A stretch of DNA of 64,000 nucleotides from NCBI RefSeq assembly GCF_006716095.1, contig NZ_VFOK01000001.1:2139375-2203374 (forward strand), given 5' to 3'. Positions 16,687 through 23,900 of this stretch are shown one piece after another. Position numbers and translations under genes: made by a program. This stretch comes from Barrientosiimonas humi. GTDB lineage: Bacteria > Actinomycetota > Actinomycetes > Actinomycetales > Dermatophilaceae. The notes below the pieces were generated by a model. That model saw nothing but the letters and a program-made list of their open reading frames with translations. It ran no database searches and was not told the DNA's origin. Position 1 is the first letter of the stretch, and every line of letters starts with the position of its first letter.

Positions 16687-17609
16687 TGCCCTCATCCCGA
16701 CGGATCGCGGTCGCCGCCGGCGCCGCGACCGCCATGCTCGTCGCCGTGCCGTCGTACGCCGTCGTGCGCTCTCCGCAGACCGGTTCGGCCCAGCCCGCGG
16801 CGACGCCGAGCCGCATCTCGACCAACGCCCCCGCGGCCCCGGGCGCGACCCCCACGTCGGCGCCCGGCGCCTCGGCCACCGCGACCGGCGGAGCGTCCAC
16901 CGCCCCGGGCGCGACGTCGAGCACCGGCCCGACGGGCAGCGCGAGCAGCAGCGTCCGGCCGGCCCCGTCGACGACCTACGCGCCGCCCGCGCTCGGCTCC
17001 GACGCGCCCGCCCCGGTCGCGCGCAACCTGCAGGTCGAGCGCGCCTTCGACGTGCAGCCCGCCCCCGCCGGCGGGCTCTCGCCGGACAGCTCGTGGCCCG
17101 ACGCCGGACAGCTGTTCACCGAGACCGAGCTCGCCCAGGTCGTCCCCGGCCTGTCGGGCGTGCGCGCCTCCGACTGCCAGCCGGGGCAACTGCCCGGGGG
17201 CGGCAGCACCGCCCGCAACGCCACCTGCACCCTCACGCTGACCCTGCGCGGCGAGCCCGCCGAGGACGCCAGCCGCCTCGTGGTCAGCATCCGCAGCATC
17301 GGCGCCCCCGACGCGGTCGGGCGCAGCTGGTCCTCCACGCTCGCCGCGCAGCGCGCCCGGTCGGGCGAACGGCCGGGGCTCTACACCTTCTACCGCAACG
17401 GGGTGCTCGGGGCCTCCTCGGCCTACACCGACGGCACCACCACCCGGGTGCTCGTGCAGCGGCCGGGCCTCGCGGCCGAGGTCTGGTTCAGCGGCATCGG
17501 CTTCACCCGGCTCAAGCCGACCTACGAGGCCTCCCGCGAGGCGTTCCGCACCGAGGTCTCCCCCGGCGTCATCCAGCTGCTCGCCGGCAAGATGGCCCGG
17601 GCCCAGTAG
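16686..17609 (+). CDS. Exported protein, paralogue of preceding lipoprotein
   Basis: Protein of 307 residues with a signal peptide (RRIAVAAGAATAMLVAVPSYA), no lipobox, and a long Ala/Thr/Ser/Pro/Gly linker to about residue 130. The C-terminal domain begins DSSWPDAGQLFTETELAQVV and contains ASDCQPG and NATCTLTL, matching the WPD, L..VxPxL and two-cysteine spacing of the upstream lipoprotein. Both end with a short helix after a TFVTLL or GVIQLLAG segment. It shares 1 base with the upstream stop. The function is unknown; a pair of wall-associated proteins is the simplest reading. Confidence 0.72.
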   Translation: MPSSRRIAVAAGAATAMLVAVPSYAVVRSPQTGSAQPAATPSRISTNAPAAPGATPTSAPGASATATGGASTAPGATSSTGPTGSASSSVRPAPSTTYAPPALGSDAPAPVARNLQVERAFDVQPAPAGGLSPDSSWPDAGQLFTETELAQVVPGLSGVRASDCQPGQLPGGGSTARNATCTLTLTLRGEPAEDASRLVVSIRSIGAPDAVGRSWSSTLAAQRARSGERPGLYTFYRNGVLGASSAYTDGTTTRVLVQRPGLAAEVWFSGIGFTRLKPTYEASREAFRTEVSPGVIQLLAGKMARAQ

Positions 17610-17666
17610 CCACCGCGCCCCGGCCGACCGCGCCACGGCCGACCGGGCACCGGCCGCGACGCCTGG

Positions 17667-18185
17667 TCAGCTCGTCCGGTCGACGTAGCCCTCGGGCAGC
17701 TCGCTCGGTGCGCGGTCGATGACGGTGTCGTCGTCGACGTCGCACTGCTCGACGAAGGTGATCGTGGCGGCCTCGTCGAGCAGCTCCAGCGGCGCGACCG
17801 GGCCCTGGTCGCGCAGGGCGTACATCTCGTCCAGGTGCTCGTTCTGGAACAGCGCCGTGCGCGCGGGGTCCTGGTGCACCCACTGGGCGAAGAAGATGGC
17901 CCCGTGCACCCAGCGGTCGGCCAGGTTGACGACGAGGCTGACGCAGGTCCCGGTGGGCTCGTTCCAGGACACCGTGAACACCTGCTCGCCCAGCCGGCTC
18001 AGCTGGACGGGCTGCCCCTTCACCCAGCGGCCGGCGACGTCGCCGGAGTGGATCCGGTAGTCGATCTCCCCGGCGTTCTTCACGAACAGCTCGTAGCGCC
18101 AGCCGTTGGCGTAGGTGTAGATCAGGTGCTTGCCCTGCAGGCCCGTGGTGTCGTCGTCGGGCGCGGGGAGCAGTGCTGCGCTCAT
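17667..18185 (-). CDS. padC: Phenolic acid decarboxylase
   Basis: Cytoplasmic cofactor-free enzyme of 172 residues that converts p-coumaric, ferulic or caffeic acid to vinyl phenols plus carbon dioxide. The family signature is clear: GKHLIYTYANGWRYELFVKN near residue 18, IDYRIHSGDVAGRWV near 42, VSWNEPTGTCVSLV near 72, HGAIFFAQWV near 93. The conserved Tyr pair, Arg and Glu of the active site lie in these stretches. Length fits the family (160-175). A disordered C-terminal tail extends past residue 150. A PadR repressor gene, the usual partner, is not adjacent. Confidence 0.95.
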   Translation of the reverse strand: MSAALLPAPDDDTTGLQGKHLIYTYANGWRYELFVKNAGEIDYRIHSGDVAGRWVKGQPVQLSRLGEQVFTVSWNEPTGTCVSLVVNLADRWVHGAIFFAQWVHQDPARTALFQNEHLDEMYALRDQGPVAPLELLDEAATITFVEQCDVDDDTVIDRAPSELPEGYVDRTS

Positions 18186-18292
18186 CTCGTCTCCTTCGTC
18201 GAGGGGTGTTCGCCTACACCCTCGACGTTAGGCGCGCCGGCACCGCCCGGACGCAGGGGGCCCGGTCACATGGGGCGAGCGGGCGGGGCCGC

Positions 18293-18685
18293 TCAGCCCT
18301 CGGCGTCCTCGAGGTCGACCGAGGGTGCGCGCCAGGCGAACACGATCGTCACCAGCGCGAGCAGCAGCACCGCCGACCCCAGCGGGATCTGGCCGGCGCC
18401 GAGCATGGAGAACGCCACCGGCAGCAGCATCAGGTTCCAGACCAGGCTCGGGGTGCGGGCCCAGCCGCGGCCGCCGAGCAACCCGGCCGCGAGGGCGAAC
18501 GCACCGGCCGCGAAGACGACCAGCAGCGCGATCTCGGTCCAGGCCTGGGTGGCGTCGCCGACGTCACCGCGCGCCAGGTCGACCCCGAGCACCACGCCGA
18601 GCCCGACCAGCACCAACCCCTGGGCCGCCATCAGCACTGCCGCCGTGCGGCCGGTCGAGTCGGGGACTGCGGGCTGGTCGGTCAC
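18293..18685 (-). CDS. Small integral membrane protein
   Basis: Protein of 130 residues from a GTG at 18685, with four hydrophobic segments (starting near residues 14, 49, 82 and 97) and short charged ends. Small four-helix proteins of this kind are common next to pdtaS/whiB1 in actinobacteria but have no assigned role. Nothing in the sequence suggests a catalytic function. It is transcribed away from whiB1, with a 277-base gap between their start codons. Confidence 0.7.
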   Translation of the reverse strand: MTDQPAVPDSTGRTAAVLMAAQGLVLVGLGVVLGVDLARGDVGDATQAWTEIALLVVFAAGAFALAAGLLGGRGWARTPSLVWNLMLLPVAFSMLGAGQIPLGSAVLLLALVTIVFAWRAPSVDLEDAEG

Positions 18686-18783
18686 GCCCCGAGGTTAGAC
18701 GAGGGCGTACGACCGCCGTCCGCCTGGTGAACACTGTGACCAAGGACTCACCCTTCGGTATCGAAAATCTCAGGTGAACACCT

Positions 18784-18799
18784 TGTGAAGGCGTTCACG
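18784..18799. promoter_or_regulatory. CRP/GlxR-type operator upstream of whiB1
   Basis: TGTGAAGGCGTTCACG fits the CRP-family consensus TGTGA-N6-TCACA with one mismatch at the last base. It lies 164 bases before the whiB1 ATG in a 277-base gap. In M. tuberculosis the whiB1 promoter is controlled by the cAMP receptor Rv3676, so the same control is likely here. A second TGTGA occurs at 18803-18807 without a matching half. Confidence 0.6.
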
Positions 18800-18962
18800 A
18801 TCTGTGAGAGTGGATGAGCAGTTTGTGCCGGGAGATGCTGCGCGACTTCGCCCCAGCAGGTCTACCGGACGCGTACCGTCCCGACTGAGACTTTCCCTTG
18901 CACGACTGCTTGGTGGCGCACCGTTGCCGCCGCAACCGACTCAAGAACGAGGAGCACCACGC

Positions 18963-19211
18963 ATGGATTGGCGCGACCGCGCTGCCTGCCTCGAGGAGGA
19001 CCCGGAGCTGTTCTTCCCCATCGGGAACACCGGCCCCGCGATCCAGCAGGTCGAGGACGCCAAGGCCGTCTGCCGACGCTGCGAGGTCATCGACACCTGC
19101 CTGAAGTGGGCCCTGGAGACCGGTCAGGACGCCGGGGTCTGGGGCGGGTTGTCCGAGGACGAGCGCCGCGCCCTCAAGCGCCGCAACGCCCGGGCCCGCC
19201 GCGCCGGCTGA
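18963..19211 (+). CDS. whiB1: WhiB1 iron-sulfur transcription factor
   Basis: Protein of 82 residues. The four cysteines that hold the [4Fe-4S] cluster are C9, C37, C40 and C46. The GVWGG turn and the basic DNA-binding tail RRALKRRNARARR follow. The start MDWRDRAACLEEDPELFFP is the WhiB1 signature, and the neighbour pdtaS confirms it (Rv3219-Rv3220c order). WhiB1 is an NO-sensitive regulator that binds the major sigma factor region 4. The ATG at 18963 has ACGAGGAGC just upstream. An in-frame extension to 18804 is probably untranslated leader. Confidence 0.96.
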   Translation: MDWRDRAACLEEDPELFFPIGNTGPAIQQVEDAKAVCRRCEVIDTCLKWALETGQDAGVWGGLSEDERRALKRRNARARRAG

Positions 19212-19232
19212 CCCACAGCCGCACCTTCTCAC

Positions 19233-19263
19233 AGGCCCCCGCAGCCACCGGCTCCGGGGGCCT
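19233..19263. terminator. Bidirectional hairpin between whiB1 and pdtaS
   Basis: Perfect 9-base arms AGGCCCCCG (19233-19241) and CGGGGGCCT (19255-19263) flank a 13-base loop in the convergent gap. The whiB1 stop is 22 bases before it and the pdtaS stop starts 3 bases after. There is no clear T-run, as is usual for high-GC actinobacterial terminators. Confidence 0.7.
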
Positions 19264-19265
19264 CG

Positions 19266-20828
19266 TCATGCCCGGCCGCGGTCGCCGTCGTCGGGGTCGT
19301 CGTCGGACGGCGCCTCGCCCGCCCCGTCCTCGGGGTCCAGCGGCTCCATCGGCCGCAGCCGCGCGTGGAAGCGCACCACCGTGCCGCCCGCGGGGTCGTC
19401 GGCCCAGGCGATCTCGCCGCCCAGGTCATCGACCAGCGACAGCACGATGCGCAGCCCGAGCCCGCCCTGGCCGGGCTCGAACCCCGCCGGCAGGCCCGGC
19501 CCGCCGTCGCGCACCTCGACCTCGAGCCGCTCCCCCGCCGGGTCGGGGCTCCCGTCCGCGGCGAGCCGCCGCGCCTCGACCTCGACGACACCGCCGTCCT
19601 CGCCGAGCCCGTGCTCGACGGCGTTCTGCACCAGCTCGGCGAGCACCATCGCGAGCGGTGTCGCGTCGTCGCTGCGCATCTGCCCGAACGCCCCGCGCAA
19701 CCGGCCGCGGGCACGCGCGTCGCTGCGGTTGGCCACGTCGATCGCGGCCTGCAGCCCGCGCTGGGCGATGAGCCCGAAGTCGATCGTGTCGTCGAGGCGG
19801 TGGCTGAGCGTGTCGTGCACCAGCGCGATGGTCGCGACCCGGCGCCCGGCGTCGTCGAGCGCGGCCCGGGCCATCGGGTCGGCGAGGCGCCGCCCCTGCA
19901 GCCGCAGCACCGCCGCCACCGCCTGCAGGTTGTTCTTCACCCGGTGGTGGATCTCGCGGATCGTGGCGTCCTTGGTCAGCAGCTCGCGCTCGCGGCGGCG
20001 CAGCTCCCCCACGTCGCGCACCAGCAGCACTGCACCGGTCCGCCGTCCCGCCTCCGACAGCGGGATCGAGCGCACCGTCATGCTCGCACCGCGGTTGCGC
20101 ACCTCGGTCGCCCACGGCAGCTGCCCGCTGAGCACCGGCACCTGCTCCTCGTCGAGCCCGTCGACCAACGGCGCCAGCACCTCGGCGAGGCGCGCGCCGA
20201 CGACCGCCCCGGTGTAGCCCAGCCGGTGCACGGCCGAGACCGCGTTGGGGCTGGCGTACAGCACCGCGCCGTCCGACCCCAGCCGCAGCACGCCGTCACC
20301 GACCCGGGGCGCGCCGCGCCGCCGGCCGGTCTGCCCGGCCTGGGTGGGGAAGGCGCCGGTGGCGATCATGCGTACGAGCGCGTCGGCCGTCGCGAGATAG
20401 GTCACCTCGAGCCGGCTCGGCGTGCGCATCGAGGCGTGGCTGGTGTGCCGGGTCACCACGGCGACGGGCTGGGTCGCGCCGCGCGGGCGGACCGGGATGG
20501 CCTCCTCGCGCACCGGGGCGTCACCGTGCCAGACCGGGTGCCCGCCCGGCACCAGCCGGCGCTCGGTGAACGCCTGCTGGATCATCGGCAGCCGCTCGTG
20601 GTCGGCCACCCGCCCGACGAGGTCGTCGACGAAGATCCCGACCCCGGTCGTGGGGCGCACGTGCGCCGCGGCCACCCACTGCTCGTCGGGTCGGCGCACC
20701 CACAGCACCAGGTCGCCGAACGACAGGTCCGACAGCAGCTGCCAGTCCCCGACGAGGTCGTGCAGCCACTCGGTGGCTGCGTCGTCGAGTCCGGTCTGCT
20801 CGTCGAGCACATCAGCCAGCGTCGGCAT
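19266..20828 (-). CDS. pdtaS: Sensor histidine kinase, PdtaS type
   Basis: Soluble kinase of 520 residues. A GAF-like domain occupies about 1-150, a PAS domain about 190-295, a HisKA_2-type dimerisation/phosphorylation helix follows with REIHHRVKNNLQAVAAVLRL (His near 312), and the HATPase_c domain has LAELVQNAVEHG and GGPGLPAGFEPGQGGLGLRI. No membrane segments are seen, as in PdtaS, which pairs with the antiterminator-type regulator PdtaR (not in this window). An acidic tail follows residue 500. It is convergent with whiB1, the order seen in M. tuberculosis. The start is the ATG at 20828. Confidence 0.93.
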   Translation of the reverse strand: MPTLADVLDEQTGLDDAATEWLHDLVGDWQLLSDLSFGDLVLWVRRPDEQWVAAAHVRPTTGVGIFVDDLVGRVADHERLPMIQQAFTERRLVPGGHPVWHGDAPVREEAIPVRPRGATQPVAVVTRHTSHASMRTPSRLEVTYLATADALVRMIATGAFPTQAGQTGRRRGAPRVGDGVLRLGSDGAVLYASPNAVSAVHRLGYTGAVVGARLAEVLAPLVDGLDEEQVPVLSGQLPWATEVRNRGASMTVRSIPLSEAGRRTGAVLLVRDVGELRRRERELLTKDATIREIHHRVKNNLQAVAAVLRLQGRRLADPMARAALDDAGRRVATIALVHDTLSHRLDDTIDFGLIAQRGLQAAIDVANRSDARARGRLRGAFGQMRSDDATPLAMVLAELVQNAVEHGLGEDGGVVEVEARRLAADGSPDPAGERLEVEVRDGGPGLPAGFEPGQGGLGLRIVLSLVDDLGGEIAWADDPAGGTVVRFHARLRPMEPLDPEDGAGEAPSDDDPDDGDRGRA

Positions 20829-20840
20829 GACCTGAGCCTA

Positions 20841-20885
20841 ATTCTTCGGTCTCAGCTCCCCGCCGGATTCTTTGGTCGCAGCTCC
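20841..20885. repeat. 26-base-period direct repeat
   Basis: ATTCTTCGGTCTCAGCTCC (20841-20859) recurs as ATTCTTTGGTCGCAGCTCC (20867-20885), two mismatches in 19. The second copy runs directly into the dispersed hairpin element at 20881. Confidence 0.75.
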
Positions 20886-20934
20886 TCCTCCGGGCGCCGC
20901 TTGCTTCGCTGCGCGCCGCCCGGCATCGTCGCCG
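20881..20934 (-). repeat. Dispersed intergenic hairpin element, copy A
   Basis: Begins GCTCCTCCTCCGG and ends CCGGCATCGTCGCCG, with CCGGGCG (20890-20896) pairing with CGCCCGG (20917-20923) around a variable core. The same ends occur at 34263-34313 and 39491-39542. Read on the minus strand it follows the glutamate dehydrogenase stop. Between that stop and the element, degenerate copies of the segment CGGCGAAGATGC / CGGCGACGGTGC also occur (20942-20974). Confidence 0.7.
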
Positions 20935-20985
20935 AGACGTTCGCGCACCGTCGCCGCGACGCATCTTCGCCGAAACAACCAGGAA

Positions 20986-23900
20986 TCAGGACGCGGAGCC
21001 GGAGCGGATGACGGTGCGGAGGGTGCGCAGCGCCACCGACAGCGCGGCGAGCGTGGGCTCCTCCAGGTCGGCGAGCCCGTCGAGCGCCTGCTGGCCCCGG
21101 CCGATCGCGCCCTCGTTCTCGCTGGACCAGCCGTCGACCCGGGCCTGTGCGTCGGTGCCGGGCTCGGTGCCGGCGAGCACCGTGCCGGTGAGGCTGTCGA
21201 GCACGGAGTAGAGGTCGTCGCGCACGGCGCCGCGGGCGAGGGAGTCCCAGCGGTCCTCGCGCGGCAGCTGCGACACGGCACCGAGCAGCCGGTCGATGCC
21301 GAGCCGCTCGCTGAGCACGAAGTAGACCGCGGCCACGTCGGCGACCGGCTCCTCGCGCTCGCGTGCCTGCTCCACGATGTCCAGCAGCGAGAACGTGTCG
21401 AGCAGGGCGGCGCCCCGCTCGGCGAGCTCGCGCGGCAACCCCTCGCCCAGCAGCTGCTCGACGGACCGCTCCCAGCGCTCGCGCTCGGCCCCGCTGAGCA
21501 TGTCGGGCACCTTCGGGCTGAGCTCGCGCACCGCGGGTCCGAAGCGCTCGATCTCGCTGCCGACGTCCAGGTGGGCCGGCCGCGAGTGCAGCAGCCACCG
21601 GGTGGCGCGGTCGATGAGCCGGCGGAACTCCAGGTAGAGCTCGGTCTGCGCCTGGGTCGAGACCTTGTTGTCGAGCGCCTCGACCTGCGCGACGAACTCG
21701 CTCATGCCGAAGACCTCCCGGGCCACGACGTACGCCCGCATCACCTGCTCGGGGTCGGCGGCGGTCTCCTCGAGCGCCCGGTAGGCGAAGGTGATGCCGC
21801 CCCGGTTGACCAGCGAGTTGACGACCGAGTTGACGACGATGTCGTCGCGCAGCGGGTGCTCGCGCAGCGCGTCGGCGTAACGCTCGCGCAGCGGCTCGGG
21901 GAAGTAGTGCGCCAGGGTGCGGTCGAACCACGGGTCGGAGGTGAGCGCGCTGCCGTCGAGGTCGGCCTTGAGCGCCAGCTTGGCGTAGGACAGCAGCACC
22001 GACAGCTCGGGCGAGGTGAGGCCCTTGCCCTGCGCCGCGCGGGCGGCGATCTCGTCGTCGGAGGGCAGGAACTCCAGCTCGCGGTCGAGCTCGCCGCGCT
22101 CCTCCAGCCAGTGGATCAACCGCTGGTGCACGGTGACCATGGCGCCCTCCTGGGCGCGCGCGTTGCCGAGCAGGGTGTTCTGCTCGTAGTTGTCGCGCAG
22201 CACCTGCACGGCGACCTCGTCGGTCATCGACTCCAGCAGCTCGTTGCGCTGCTCCAGCGACAGCTCGCCCGAGCGCATCTGCTCGGTGAGCAGGATCTTG
22301 ATGTTGACCTCGTGGTCGGAGGTGTCGACGCCGGCGGAGTTGTCGATGGCGTCGGTGTTGACGCGCACGCCCGCCTGGGCGGCCTCGATGCGGCCGAGCT
22401 GGCTGGCGCCGAGGTTGCCACCCTCGCCGATGACCTTGACCCGCAGGTCGCGCCCGTCGACGCGGATGGCGTCGTTGGCGCGGTCGCCGATCTGGTCGTT
22501 GCTCTCGACGGCCGACTTCACGTAGGTGCCGATGCCGCCGTTCCACAGCAGGTCGACCGGCGCCAGCAGCACCGCCTTCATCAGCTCGGCCGGGGTCATC
22601 GAGGTGGTGCCCTCGGCGAGCCCGAGCGCGGTGACCATCTGCGGGCTGACCGGGATCGACTTCGCGGTGCGCGGCCAGACGCCGCCGCCCTCGGAGATCA
22701 GGTCCGCGTCGTAGTCGGCCCACGAGCTGCGCGGCAGGTCGAACAGCCGGCGCCGCTCGGCGAACGAGGTCGCCGCGTCGGGGTCGGGGTCGACGAAGAT
22801 GTGCCGGTGGTCGAAGGCCGCGACCAGCCGGATGTGCTCCGACAGCAGCATGCCGTTGCCGAACACGTCGCCGCTCATGTCTCCGACGCCGACCGCGGTG
22901 AAGTCCTCGGTCTGGGAGTCCACGCCCATGTCGCGGAAGTGCCGCTTGACCGACTCCCACGCGCCGCGGGCGGTGATGCCCATGGCCTTGTGGTCGTAGC
23001 CGGCCGAGCCGCCGCTGGCGAACGCGTCGTCGAGCCAGAAGCCGTAGTCCTGGGCGACGCCGTTGGCGATGTCGGAGAAGGTCGCGGTGCCCTTGTCGGC
23101 GGCGACGACGAGGTAGGTGTCGTCGGGGTCGTGGCGCACGACCTGCTCGGGGGGTACGACCTCGCCGGACACCAGGTTGTCGGTCACGTCGAGCAGGCCG
23201 GAGATGAACCCCTTGTAGGCCTCGATCCCCTCGGCCTGCCAGGCCTCGCGGTCGCTGGCGTCGGGCAGCTGCTTGGCGACGAAGCCGCCCTTGGAGCCGG
23301 TCGGCACGATGACGGCGTTCTTGACCATCTGCGCCTTGACGAGGCCCAGGATCTCGGTGCGGAAGTCCTCGCGCCGGTCGCTCCAGCGCAGACCGCCGCG
23401 CGCGACCTTGCCGAAACGCAGGTGCACGCCCTCGACCCGGGGGCTGTAGACCCAGATCTCGAACATCGGCTTCGGGCTGGGCAGCCCCGGGACGGCCTTG
23501 CAGTCGATCTTGAAGCTGACGACCGGACGGTGCGTCCCGTCGCCGTCGGCCTGAAAAGCGTTGGTGCGCAACGTCGCTCGGATGACGCCGACGAACGAGC
23601 GGATGATCCGGTCGTGGTCGAGGCTCGCGACGTCGTCGAGCGCGGCGTCGATGCGGTCGAGCACCTGCTGCTCGGCGTCGTCGCGGCCCTGGTCGGGGCG
23701 CTCGGGGTCGAAGCGGGTCTCGAACAGCTCGACCAGCGCGCGGGCCAGGTCGAGGTTGGAGGTGAGCGCCTCGATGAGGTAGTTGTCGCTGAACGTGCTG
23801 CCGATCTGGCGCAGGTACTTCGCGACCGCGCGCAGGATGACGACCTGCCGCCAGGTCAGCCCGCCGGCGAGCACCAGCTCGTTGAACCGGTCGCTCTCCG

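Noticed and set aside
18804-18962. Extended start of whiB1
   Set aside because: WhiB1 proteins start at MDW; the upstream in-frame sequence overlaps the promoter region.
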